Assembly (NCBI GenBank): GCA_000974665.1 | Contig: BBSY01000002.1 | Location: 1,364,001 to 1,428,000, forward strand | Direction of reading: 5' to 3' | Source: an alpha proteobacterium U9-1i | GTDB lineage: Bacteria; Pseudomonadota; Alphaproteobacteria; Caulobacterales; Aquidulcibacteraceae | Length of the DNA: 64,000 nucleotides | In this document: one piece after another, positions 30,273-42,057 of the stretch | Numbering within the stretch: the stretch's first letter is position 1 | How the letters are laid out: each line of letters begins with the position of its first letter | Translations under genes and position numbers: made by a program | The notes under the pieces: generated by a model | Told to the model about the DNA's origin: nothing | Databases searched by the model: none | What the model saw: only the letters and a program-made list of their open reading frames with translations

Positions 30273-31517
30273 TCACTCTTTCTGAGACAAAGTCCGAAGC
30301 GTGCCCATCGGATCGGTGATCGATTCTGGGTACGCGATTTTCAGGTCTCGGAGATGCTCAGGCGACAATGAGCCGTCGACCTCCTCGATCCAATTCAAGA
30401 ACTGCTTCCAATTCGAGATGCTGAAGACCTTGGTTCCGAACCGCTGCTCTAACGCTATTCGCGGGTCTCGCATCATTTGCGCCATGGCGTTGTCCATGAA
30501 GAAGGCATCGCAGTAAGGCGCGTATGTCGCGATGTGATCGACGTCATGGAAAAAGCTGCGGAAGCGCTTTGCGGCCTTCTCCTTGTTCTGCGGTGGATTC
30601 TGCCAGACCTTCTCTTTGAGCAGCGCGAACATTCGCGCCGAGAGCCACTGATAGGGCGCTAGTTTGTAGTGGTCCGACCCGAAGTAAGCGTGCAGCTTCG
30701 CGGCGCGATCCTGCATCGGGACACTCTCGTCGAAGCAGTAGAGCAGCATTGTCTCTACGATCGACGAGTTTACGCTAGTGTTTAGCAGCGCCTCCATCGC
30801 GTTCCCGTTTGCGATGAGATCGACGTACTCTTTGTACAGCTTAATGTACGCTGCCGCACCGGTGCGGAGTTCGTGCTCGACATCGTTTTCGAAATGAGGT
30901 GGCGCGGCCCGCCATTCTTCAAAAAGCGCCAACAGTTCTTTTGCGGATCGATCCTTCGCGTTTCGAATTTTCTCGGAGTTGCCGAGATATCGTCCGACAT
31001 CAAGCCAGATGAAGTTGTTCCAGTCGTGAATGTCGTGCGGCAGCGCGTCACTCGGATCAAGCGGCGCGATCGCCTCGCCACTGACGTACTGAATGAAGCT
31101 CTTGACGAGCTGATCTTTCTGCACGCTGTACGCCGCCTCAAACTCGTGATTGCCAGTGGTAGTCTTAATGAAGTGCATCAATTCGTCGTTCGACTTCCCG
31201 TCTGCGCCCCGCCATAGGTAAGTCTCTTCCTCGTGAACGGACGAGTATGGAATCACTATTGCTTGTCGAAGCGACACTTCTTGCAGCCGCTTTGCGGCTG
31301 AAACGAAGGACGTGTCATTTTCGCGAAACGCACGGCTGAAGAACGATTGATCTAGGTAGACAATCTTCTTGCGGAGTTCGATCAGCGGCAGACGTACCCA
31401 GTGCCGGCACCGGAAGCAGCCGCGACTCGCGTGGTTTCCGTGAACGGTGACGGCACCAAACGTGTTATTGCCGCCGCACCCAGGGCAGTCGCCAATAATC
31501 CGAGCAACAAGGGCCAT
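30273..31517 (-). CDS. Zinc-ribbon plus PIN-like protein of unknown function
   Basis: A 414-residue protein. A zinc ribbon comes first (CPGCGG at 11-16 and CFRCRHW at 34-40), then KIVYLDQSFFSRAF with D56 at the end of a strand, SSVHEEETYLW with E96-E98 in a helix, and at the far end FFHDVDHIATYAPYCDAFFMDN (D324, D326, D336, D341). This acidic layout is that of PIN-like nucleases with a large helical insertion between the halves, so an RNA- or DNA-cutting enzyme is the best guess. The codons are visibly richer in A and T than in rpoD or dnaG, and repeats crowd its 3' end, both signs of acquisition. Alternative: non-nuclease helical protein. Confidence 0.65.
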   Translation of the reverse strand: MALVARIIGDCPGCGGNNTFGAVTVHGNHASRGCFRCRHWVRLPLIELRKKIVYLDQSFFSRAFRENDTSFVSAAKRLQEVSLRQAIVIPYSSVHEEETYLWRGADGKSNDELMHFIKTTTGNHEFEAAYSVQKDQLVKSFIQYVSGEAIAPLDPSDALPHDIHDWNNFIWLDVGRYLGNSEKIRNAKDRSAKELLALFEEWRAAPPHFENDVEHELRTGAAAYIKLYKEYVDLIANGNAMEALLNTSVNSSIVETMLLYCFDESVPMQDRAAKLHAYFGSDHYKLAPYQWLSARMFALLKEKVWQNPPQNKEKAAKRFRSFFHDVDHIATYAPYCDAFFMDNAMAQMMRDPRIALEQRFGTKVFSISNWKQFLNWIEEVDGSLSPEHLRDLKIAYPESITDPMGTLRTLSQKE

Positions 31518-31568
31518 GTGAAATCCAATCGGGCAGGGTTCATGTGAAGCCCCGTCCGACCGGCGAGG

Positions 31569-33607
<2,039 letters not shown>

Positions 33608-33611
<4 letters not shown>

Positions 33612-35524
33612 GCAACCATGTCGTCGGCGTCGTCGCTGGGACGGCTATCGTCTTGTTTCTCACGCGCCCGCGCTTCGATGGCGCGGGCTTCCTTGGCCAA
33701 AGCTTGGAAGCGGACAAAGGCGTCGTCGTCGCCCGCATCCACCATCTCCCTGAGTTCGGCCAATTCCTCCTTGATCGCCGGCAAAACCACGTCGCGCGTC
33801 GCCAGGGCGAGCCATTCGGCCTCCAAGTCCGCGTCTGGCGCGACCTGGGCCAACCCCCGCCTGGGGGAGAGCGCCGGCCAGCGCGAAACGCGCGCCGCAG
33901 CGCGTTCTTCACCGGATTGGTGGAGATGGCGGCTGAGGGCCTCCCGGTCAATGGTTTGCCCGCTACTTTCGGGGCCGGAAAGAGCCAAAAGGGCAGTCCT
34001 GACGGCCTCCAGTTCGCGGTCTGCGACGTGGAGGCGATCGATCCAATCGGCGTAGCGCGCAAGGACGCCCGGATGGTCCACCGCGAAGCGCAGGAAATTC
34101 TCCGCGGCGGGCCGGGCGTTCGCGGCCATCGAGGCTCTGAGTTCCGCGCTTGGCCCTGGGGGCGGGGCGAAGCGGCCGCCTTTGCGGGGGCCGCCGCCGG
34201 GCGCGGGCGGTTGCCACGGCTGCCACTCGCGCTTGGGCGGACGCAGCGCCTCGTCGGCGCGCGAGAGGAGGTCCGACAGGTAAGCGCGCTTGGTTTCCGC
34301 GTCGGCGATCTTCTGAGCGGCGTCGCGCAGGTTTTGTTTGAAGGCGGCGCGCGCTTCGGGGGTGGTGAGTTCGCGGCGTACGCGTTCGCGTTCGAACAGC
34401 GCATCCGATGCAGGCAACGCTGCGGCGATGATCGGCGCGAGCGCTTCAGCGCCGAGACGGCGGTAGATGTCGTCAGGGTCTTCGCCCTCGGGCAGAAGCG
34501 CGATGCGCACGGTGCGCTCAGGCGCCAAATGCGGCAGCGCCAGATCGAGCGCGCGATCGGCGGCGCGCTTGCCGGCGCTATCGCCATCAAAGCAGAGCAC
34601 GGGCTCGCCGCCCGAGCGCCACAGCAACTGCAACTGATCTTCGGTGAGCGCGGTGCCGCACGGTGCGACAGCGGCGATGCCGGCGCGTTCAAACGCGATG
34701 ACGTCGAGATAACCTTCGCCGACGACAAGGCCGGGCGCTTTGGTTTTCGACAGGAGCTCGCGCGCTTGCTTGATGCGATAAAGCACGCGGCCTTTGGAAT
34801 AGAGCGGTGTTTCCGGCGAATTGATGTATTTGGCCTTGGCGTCCTTCGCGAGCGCGCGACCGCCGAAGCCGATGATTTTACCCGCCGTATCGGTGATTTC
34901 GAACGTGATGCGACCACGGAAGGTGTCGATGGCGCGCTTGCCTTCTTCGCCTTCGCGCGCAATTCCGGCGTTGACAATTTCTTCGAGCGTGAAGCCTTCG
35001 GTTTTGAGCTTGTCGGTCGCCCACGTCCATTCGTCAGGCGCGAGGCCAATGCCGAAGCGCGTCCATTCGTCGGGGCCGATGCCTCGCCCTTGCAGGTATT
35101 TGCGCGCATCAGCGCCGCCGGATGAGCGCAGCGCGTCGGCGAACAGTTTCGCGGCGCGCGCGGCGGCAGCGAAGTAGCGCTTGCGGCGGTCGGTTTCTTG
35201 GCGGTCTTCGAAATCGTCTTCCGGGAGCGCCATACCGGCGCGCTCGGCCATTTGCTTCACAGCTTCCGGGAAAGTGAGGCCTTCAAGCTTGATCGCCAGC
35301 GTGAAGACGTCGCCCTTCTCTCCGCAGCCGAAGCATTTGTAGATGCCCTTGGAATCCAGCACGTGGAACGAGGGGCTTTTTTCGTCATGGAACGGGCAGC
35401 ACGCCCAGAAATCTCCGGCCGACGCGCGTGTCTTGCGCTTGTCCCAGGCCATCCTTTTGCCAGCATAGTCGGCAATGGAAACCCGGTCGCGCACCTGTCG
35501 TAGGAAGGTGTCGGAAAAACGCAT
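33608..35524 (-). CDS. dnaG: DNA primase
   Basis: A 638-residue primase making RNA primers for replication. The CHC2 zinc finger is complete ([14 protein letters not shown] and [11 protein letters not shown], ligands C43, H46, C64, C67). The core has [26 protein letters not shown] and the TOPRIM motifs [16 protein letters not shown] and [16 protein letters not shown]. The C-terminal third, which binds the replicative helicase, is Pro-rich at first. I start at the ATG 35524, 27 bases after a TATAAT box. Last bases overlap rpoD. Confidence 0.96.
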
Positions 35525-35550
35525 CAAAACCTGAGGGATCAACTGGCGCT

Positions 35551-35556
35551 ATTATA
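35551..35556 (-). promoter_or_regulatory. -10 box of the dnaG-rpoD operon
   Basis: The minus strand reads CTGTATAATAGCG, a perfect TATAAT, 27 bases before the dnaG ATG. A clear -35 at 17 bases could not be seen (GAATCG is the nearest). Just upstream CCGAA-TCGT-TTCGG forms a small inverted repeat of unknown meaning. Confidence 0.55.
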
Positions 35557-35621
35557 CAGCGATTCGCCGAAACGATTCGGGCGCACTGATTCAACTCAGT
35601 ATTTTATGGTACCGAAATCCA

Positions 35622-36131
35622 ATGAGCCAAACAACACCTGCCCCTCCCGATCCGAGTGTTGGTGCAGTCGAGTATCATAAGGCCCGTGTCGAGCACCTGT
35701 ACCGTGGCGCTGGCGAAAGATTCGCGTCCGCGGCGAGCTTTGGCCAGCTTGGCATCCGGAGTCTACTTGTGGCCCACGGTGGTGCCTTGGTTGCCATTTT
35801 GACCTTTCTCGGAAATACCCAGCGGCCCGTGGACGAGGGTTTGATGTTCAGCGCCTTTGGCGCGTTTGTTTTTGGTTTCGTCCTCGCCTTGCTAGGCGTC
35901 CTTTGCGCATATTTGACTCAAACTGAGTACGCGCGGCAGGAAGAGTCTGGAGCTGACAAGATTTACTTCGGGATGCTGCATGACCAGGCGAAAGTGCGTG
36001 CCGCCGACGCCGACGAGACGAGGCACATGAAGCAAGGTGGCAGACGCGAGTGGGCTGCTATTTCCTGTTTTCTGGTATCTTTGATCGCATTCTTCGTGGG
36101 TGCTTCCAACGGTGTGACCGCGCTGGTGTGA
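35622..36131 (+). CDS. Uncharacterised membrane protein
   Basis: A 169-residue protein with about three transmembrane helices: SLLVAHGGALVAILTFLG (about 48-65), FSAFGAFVFGFVLALLGVLCAYL (about 76-98) and WAAISCFLVSLIAFFVGASNG near the C-terminus, with a charged cytoplasmic loop between the last two. No known domain was recognised. Codon use is more AT-rich than in the flanking housekeeping genes, like the PIN-like gene 4 kb away. Divergent from dnaG. Proteins of this shape occur as accessory genes in many bacteria, but the role is unknown. Confidence 0.55.
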   Translation: MSQTTPAPPDPSVGAVEYHKARVEHLYRGAGERFASAASFGQLGIRSLLVAHGGALVAILTFLGNTQRPVDEGLMFSAFGAFVFGFVLALLGVLCAYLTQTEYARQEESGADKIYFGMLHDQAKVRAADADETRHMKQGGRREWAAISCFLVSLIAFFVGASNGVTALV

Positions 36132-36135
36132 GTTC

Positions 36136-36300
36136 TTAGTAATTCCCGGGTGGATCGCTGGCGGGGAAGCTTTCGTCGCTCTGCTGGTCGACGACCGGGT
36201 CCCACTTTTTGGGCTTCTGCTTCATCGCATCGGGGCCGGCGTCGCGGATCTTTTGCGGCTTCGGCTGCTGAGACGGTTGGGCGGGCTTTTTCTTGCTCAT
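36136..36300 (-). CDS. Small DESFPASDPP-motif protein
   Basis: A 54-residue, Lys- and Pro-rich soluble protein ending VDQQSDESFPASDPPGNY. The DESFPASDPP string is a known conserved tail in short alphaproteobacterial proteins of unknown function. The start at 36300 follows AGGAG at a 10-base distance; the longer frame upstream has no such site. It lies 4 bases from the end of the membrane-protein gene, convergent. Confidence 0.65.
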   Translation of the reverse strand: MSKKKPAQPSQQPKPQKIRDAGPDAMKQKPKKWDPVVDQQSDESFPASDPPGNY

Positions 36301-36455
36301 AGGACTGAAACTCCTGGACTTGCGCCCTTGGTCCGGGACAACCCTCACAAGTCCGCGAGGTTGCGCTAAAGACCTGTATTCGCCGTAATTTAGCCGCTGC
36401 CCGACCGGCATGAACGCCATCGAGGGCCCGCAAGGGAACGACAAGGGGAATATTT

Positions 36456-37190
36456 ATGCGTTTGATGAAAGTAGCGGCTGTGGCGACCTTGGTGGCCGCG
36501 TTCGCCGCGCCGCAGCTCGCTTCTGCGCAGCAGCCGGCGCACCAGCATGGACCGGCAATCGAAGGCACGGTTCTGACGATCAGCGCCGAAGGCAAAACCG
36601 AAAGCGCGCCGGACATGGCGACAGTCAATCTTGGCGTCACCACCGAAGGACAAACAGCGGCCGCCGCACTCGCCGCCAACGCGCAGCGCATGAATGCGCT
36701 GACCCAAGCGCTGCGCCGCGCCGGCGTCGCCGAGCGCGACATTCAAACCGCCAACGTTTCGGTGAGCCCGCAATATGCGTACGGCGAAAACACGCCGCCG
36801 CGCCTCACTGGCTACCAGGCGTCGAACAACGTGAACGCGCGCGTGCGCAACATCGCCAATGTCGGCCGCGTGATCGATGCGGCGGTGGGCGCCGGCGGCA
36901 ACACCGTCAATGGCGTGAGCTTCTCGCACCAGGACCCGGATGCGCAACTTGACGCCGCACGCCGCGACGCCTCGACCGAAGCGCGCCGCCGCGCCGATCT
37001 TTACGCGCAATCTTTTGGCATGCGCGTGCATCGCGTGATCGCGATCAGCGAGAGCGGCGGCTACCCGCCGCCGATGCCGTATCCTGTAATGATGCAAGCG
37101 CGCATGGCCGACGGCGCGCAAAGCACGCCGATCGCGCCGGGCGAAGTGGAAACGCGCGTGAACCTCAGCGTTACCTACGAATTGCGCTAA
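36456..37190 (+). CDS. SIMPL-domain (DUF541) periplasmic protein
   Basis: A 244-residue protein with a signal peptide (ending FAAPQLASAQ) and a full SIMPL domain: TISAEGKTESAPDMATVNLGV, then AGVAERDIQTANVSVSPQY and the C-terminal ARRDASTEARRRADLYAQSFGMRV, closing with VNLSVTYELR. SIMPL proteins form oligomeric rings in the periplasm or outer membrane and have been linked to oxidative-stress resistance and signalling; the activity is unknown. The codon before the second Met gives an alternative start (MRLMK). Single gene, ended by the hairpin at 37198. Confidence 0.85.
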   Translation: MRLMKVAAVATLVAAFAAPQLASAQQPAHQHGPAIEGTVLTISAEGKTESAPDMATVNLGVTTEGQTAAAALAANAQRMNALTQALRRAGVAERDIQTANVSVSPQYAYGENTPPRLTGYQASNNVNARVRNIANVGRVIDAAVGAGGNTVNGVSFSHQDPDAQLDAARRDASTEARRRADLYAQSFGMRVHRVIAISESGGYPPPMPYPVMMQARMADGAQSTPIAPGEVETRVNLSVTYELR

Positions 37191-37197
37191 CACAAAC

Positions 37198-37223
37198 GGG
37201 CGGAGCGTGAGAGCGCTCCGCCC
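37198..37223. terminator. Bidirectional stem-loop between convergent genes
   Basis: GGGCGGAGCG (37198-37207), loop TGAGAG, CGCTCCGCCC (37214-37223): a perfect 10-bp stem just 7 bases after the SIMPL stop and 10 bases from the convergent gene's stop. There is no real T-run on either side. Confidence 0.75.
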
Positions 37224-37232
37224 GAATTGCGT

Positions 37233-37961
37233 CTAGCGTCCCGCCGCATAAGCTTGAAGCGCGGCGATAAGATCCGGCGATGCGTCGGCGTCCAGATCGA
37301 TTGGGGTATAAATTCCGGAGCGGGCTTGCCTCTCGCTGCGGAGCCTGCGCGGATTGCTCCAGCGCGCACCGTGATCGCTGGTGCGGTAAGCGTACCAAAG
37401 CGGTCCGTCATCGTCGGTTTCGGCATGGGCGATGATTTCGCCGCGGCCGCGGGCGTTGATGTCGAGATCGACGAGGTCGAGCGCCTCGTTCGCCCAACTG
37501 GGATTGTTAAGCGTCTCCGGAAAGCGAATGTCGGTGCACGCGCCGGTGGCGAGGCCGTCGCTAGAGCGCAGCAAGGTCCAGGATTGGCCGGGCCCTTCGC
37601 TTTGCCATTGCGTCACGAGGATAAAGGCGCCGCTTTCACGCGCGACATAGGCGGCGATGACGCTTTCACCCGGCCGAGGCAGAAAGGCGCGCCATTGATC
37701 GCCCTCGCGCACGAACACGGCTGTGCCGTGAACATCTTGAGCGTCCTCGCGATCACGCGTGGGGGAGAGGTGGCCCAAGACGAAAGCGGGCGCGGCGCCA
37801 TCGCCGACGAAGCTCTGGAAATCATAGAAAGCTGCGTCGTGCACGATTGCTTCCGTGATGGCGACCGGCGCCATGCACTGACGTTCGTCTTGCGCGAAGG
37901 CATTCGAGGCGATCGTGAGGCTGGCGCCCAACATAGCCAATAAAATGCGCGCGCCTGTCAT
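37233..37961 (-). CDS. Uncharacterised secreted protein
   Basis: A 242-residue protein with a signal peptide (GARILLAMLGASLTIASNAFA). The body is beta-rich and resembles VCBS/FG-GAP-type propellers (DLVDLDINARGRGEIIAHAETDDDGPLWYAY; YTPIDLDADASPDLIAAL): the D-x-D-x-x-x-x-D strings may bind calcium. GGGAGG precedes the ATG at 37961. No enzymatic residue could be identified. It shares a terminator with the SIMPL gene. Confidence 0.62.
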   Translation of the reverse strand: MTGARILLAMLGASLTIASNAFAQDERQCMAPVAITEAIVHDAAFYDFQSFVGDGAAPAFVLGHLSPTRDREDAQDVHGTAVFVREGDQWRAFLPRPGESVIAAYVARESGAFILVTQWQSEGPGQSWTLLRSSDGLATGACTDIRFPETLNNPSWANEALDLVDLDINARGRGEIIAHAETDDDGPLWYAYRTSDHGARWSNPRRLRSERQARSGIYTPIDLDADASPDLIAALQAYAAGR

Positions 37962-38056
37962 GGACTGCCTCCCGTTGCCGACGAAGCTTAGTGCATCGCT
38001 GGCGGAGCGAAAGCGCATGACGCAGGAAAGTGCGGTTCGGGCGCTTGGGCGCGGAC

Positions 38057-38959
38057 CTAAAGTTCCGTCAATAATTGTTCGCCCGCGAAGAAGGCGCGGA
38101 GATTGCCGAGCACGTTCTGCGAACCCGCGTAGAGCGCTTCGCGCGTCGCGCCGCCGAGGTGGGGCGTGAGCGTGCAGTTCGGTACGTCCGCCCAGCGCGA
38201 GACGGGTGTTGGTTCTTCGGTGAAGACGTCGAGGCCGGCGCCGCCGAGCTTGCCGCTCTTCAGTGCGGCGATCATGGCGTCTTCGTCGATCAAGCCGCCG
38301 CGCGAGATGTTGACGATTACGCCGCGATCGCCGACGGCGTCGATCACGCTGGCGCTGATGATGCCGGCCTGATCGCCGCGCGCGGCGACGACGAGCACGT
38401 CGCACCAATCGGCGAGCTTCAGCAGATCAGGCTCATAGGCGAGCGAAATGTCTGCCTTCGGGCGTGGCCCGTTCCATTTGATCTCGAAACCGAATGCCTC
38501 GGCGCGATGGGCGATGGCCTTGCCGATCGCGCCCATGCCGACGATGCCCATCTTCGAACCGCGCAACCGTTTTTGTGGCGGCACAGCGAGCGGGGGAACC
38601 CACGTGCCGGCGCGCAACACGCGCTCACCTTCGGTGAACAGACGGAAGCGCGCGATGGTGAGGCCGATGGCGACGTCGGCGACGTCCTCGTGATTGATCT
38701 CGCGGCCGTGGGTGATGCGAATGCCGCGCTTGGCGGCGTAGTTCAGGTCGATGCCGTCAACGCCGACGCCGAAGCAGACGATGAGGCCGAGCGCAGGCAG
38801 CGCGTCGATCATGGAATTGGAGATGCCGACGTGGCCGATGGTGATCGCGGCGCGGATGTCTGTGCGATCCGTTGGCCAATGCACGACGTCGAAAGCGCCG
38901 AGCTGCATCTCGAAGAGGCCAAGCGGGGGGTGGACGAGGATCGCGGGTTTTTCGGTCAT
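38057..38959 (-). CDS. D-2-hydroxyacid dehydrogenase (hydroxypyruvate/glyoxylate reductase-like)
   Basis: A 300-residue NAD(P)-dependent enzyme. The catalytic domain begins PAILVHPPLGLFEMQLG; the Rossmann loop is GSKMGIVGMGAIGKAIAHRAEAFGF and the catalytic Arg, Glu and His can be placed in ISRGGLIDEDAM, DVFTEEPTPV and LTPHLGGAT. Such enzymes reduce hydroxypyruvate, glyoxylate or related 2-oxoacids. The N-terminal string THGREINHEDVADVAIGLTIARFR resembles the GhrB/YoaD-like subgroup. Single gene; the longer reading frame toward 39505 is a shadow of the lipoprotein gene. Confidence 0.85.
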   Translation of the reverse strand: MTEKPAILVHPPLGLFEMQLGAFDVVHWPTDRTDIRAAITIGHVGISNSMIDALPALGLIVCFGVGVDGIDLNYAAKRGIRITHGREINHEDVADVAIGLTIARFRLFTEGERVLRAGTWVPPLAVPPQKRLRGSKMGIVGMGAIGKAIAHRAEAFGFEIKWNGPRPKADISLAYEPDLLKLADWCDVLVVAARGDQAGIISASVIDAVGDRGVIVNISRGGLIDEDAMIAALKSGKLGGAGLDVFTEEPTPVSRWADVPNCTLTPHLGGATREALYAGSQNVLGNLRAFFAGEQLLTEL

Positions 38960-39088
38960 GAGTGTTGCGTAGCACCAACGCCTCCGTGTCGTCATCTTGG
39001 CAGCGGGCCGAAAACTCTGCGTTCTGCGTGCGCCGTTGAGAGTTTGATGCGGCGCGGTCATAGTGCCGTGGAGGCGGCGGAGGAATTC

Positions 39089-39988
39089 ATGCGGCGGCGG
39101 TTGGCGGCGGTGTTGGCATCGTGCGTTGTTCTCCTTGGGGCTTGCGGCGGCAGCGGCGGCGGCGGCAGCGGCGGCGGCGAAAGCAGCAGCGGCGGTGGCG
39201 AAAGCGCGCGCGCGGCGGCGGAATCTCCGCCGGCGCAAACAACGAACGCGAGCTGCTATCGGCAGAGCGACCTCGACCCCAGCACGTGGGAGCGCTTGGA
39301 CTGGGAAGAGCAGAGTTGCTTCGCTGAGGATAGCTGCAACGGGGGTTTGGGGCGCAGCTACATCGGCTGCCTCAAGTGGGCGACAGGACCGGACGAGCCG
39401 GCCTTGCCGTGGTCGGCCGAGGTCACTGCCGCTGACACGCCCGCGGGGCGCCCGTTGCCGACCGACGAAGGACTGCCGCTTGAGCATGGTCTCTTCGCGA
39501 CACACACGATCTGTGGGGAAAATTCAGAGTGTCAGGTCGTGCGCTGGCGCGCCAATGCGCGCGTGCCGATTTACGCCGAGCCCAATCCGACTTCGCGGCG
39601 CGTTGGTCGGCTCGATCCGGACGAAATTGTGGTCTTGGTTGAGCGTGCGCGCTTCGTCGCGGCGCGGCGCGGCGTGGCTGTCGAGGCCTATAACGGCATG
39701 AATGTGGGCGATATCGTCTATGCGGTCGCGGATGTGTGCAAGTGGCATACGGTGTGGCGTCGCGGTGATCTCATCGAGGGCATCGACGGCGGCGTCGCTT
39801 GGGAGCCGCGGCAACGGTTGTACAATCCAAGCAACGGCATGTGGGTTCGCTTCGAACGCGCCAATGGTCAAAGCGGGTGGGCGCGGGAGTCAGTGTTGTG
39901 GGGCCATCTCGCTCAAGTCGACCCGCCGCCGCCTCCACCACCGCCGCCCGTGACGGAGGCGGGGGAGGAGTACGATGAGTGCGAATAA
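39089..39988 (+). CDS. Lipoprotein with SH3-like domain
   Basis: A 299-residue protein with a lipobox (VVLLGAC, C19), a Gly/Ser linker built of GGSGGGGSGGG, then a Cys-rich segment (CYRQSDLDPST, QSCFAEDSCNGG, IGCLKWATG) and a bacterial SH3-like stretch (ARVPIYAEPNPTSRRVGRLDPD) that ends in WARESVLWG, followed by a Pro tract. SH3-like modules bind peptidoglycan or peptides. GGAGGAATTC before the ATG sets the start. I do not recognise the whole architecture; an envelope-stability or adhesion role is possible. Confidence 0.65.
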   Translation: MRRRLAAVLASCVVLLGACGGSGGGGSGGGESSSGGGESARAAAESPPAQTTNASCYRQSDLDPSTWERLDWEEQSCFAEDSCNGGLGRSYIGCLKWATGPDEPALPWSAEVTAADTPAGRPLPTDEGLPLEHGLFATHTICGENSECQVVRWRANARVPIYAEPNPTSRRVGRLDPDEIVVLVERARFVAARRGVAVEAYNGMNVGDIVYAVADVCKWHTVWRRGDLIEGIDGGVAWEPRQRLYNPSNGMWVRFERANGQSGWARESVLWGHLAQVDPPPPPPPPPVTEAGEEYDECE

Positions 39989-40046
39989 CGGCGGCTATTT
40001 GAGCTCGCCGACGGACCTCGGCGCCTTTGGCTGCTCAGTCTGATTG

Positions 40047-40675
40047 TCAGCGCGCGTCTGGATGCTGATCGACGCGGGTAAGGCGGGGGATGCGAGTGTT
40101 GGGTGCGAGCAGTGCGCCTGGCGCGATGACGCTGTTGGCGCCGATTTTTGTGCCGTCGCCAAACAGCGCGCCGAATCTATCGACGCCTGTTTCGATCGTC
40201 GCCCCAGCGTAGACGATGCGGATGGCTTTGTCGTCCAGCTCATTGCGGTAGTTCGCGACGATAGCGCCAGCTTCGATGTTCACGCCGGCGCCGAGGATCG
40301 AGTCGCCGACGAAGCTCAGGTGCGCGATCTTCGCGCCGGCGAACAGGAAGCTCGTCTTCACTTCGCACGCAGGCCCGACGATGCAGCCTTCATCGAGAAA
40401 CACGCCGCCACGCAGGTAGGCGTTTGCCGCGACGAAAGTGCGTGGGCCAAGGATGACGGGCGCTTTCACGATCGCGCCGGTCTCGATCTCGGCTGTTTCA
40501 TGGACGGCGACGCCATCCTTGATCTGGTACGAAGAATCCAAGGTCGACATTGCCGCGCGGATGCGTGCGTCAGCGTCAGTCGTGAGCAGCCATGGCGCTA
40601 GATCAGGTTGGTAAAGCGCTGATGTGCGCCAGCGGGCGACAAACGCGGAGATGTCGATGTAGGCGTGGCCCGCGT

Positions 40676-40679
<4 letters not shown>
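40047..40679 (-). CDS. Left-handed beta-helix (hexapeptide repeat) acyltransferase-like protein
   Basis: A 210-residue protein with isoleucine-patch hexapeptides in the middle: [56 protein letters not shown] and [18 protein letters not shown]. The family includes LpxA, GlmU and serine O-acetyltransferases; the region [21 protein letters not shown] looks closest to the GlmU acetyltransferase half, which binds acetyl-CoA. The N-terminal 60 residues are unlike GlmU, so it is not a full GlmU. It starts with GTG overlapping the carA stop (GTGA), so it is co-translated with carA. Substrate unknown. Confidence 0.75.
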
Positions 40680-41854
<1,175 letters not shown>

Positions 41855-42057
41855 AGCGCGCGTGGAATAGTTAGCGTCGCGCCTGGAGTCAAAGGCGTAC
41901 GCGTATCTGCCCTTAAGCGAAGGGGCGGCGGGCTTATATTACCGTTTAGACAGCTTTTTTGGTGGGCAACTCACCTCGCGCCCCATCGATGCCGCATTGG
42001 TGAACTTCCTGACAGGCGTTGGCGTTTGGCCGGAGCATGAAGTTCCTGTAAGGTTGG

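Noticed and set aside
33653-35125. 490-residue open frame on the plus strand
   Set aside because: Antisense to dnaG, whose zinc finger and TOPRIM motifs are clear.
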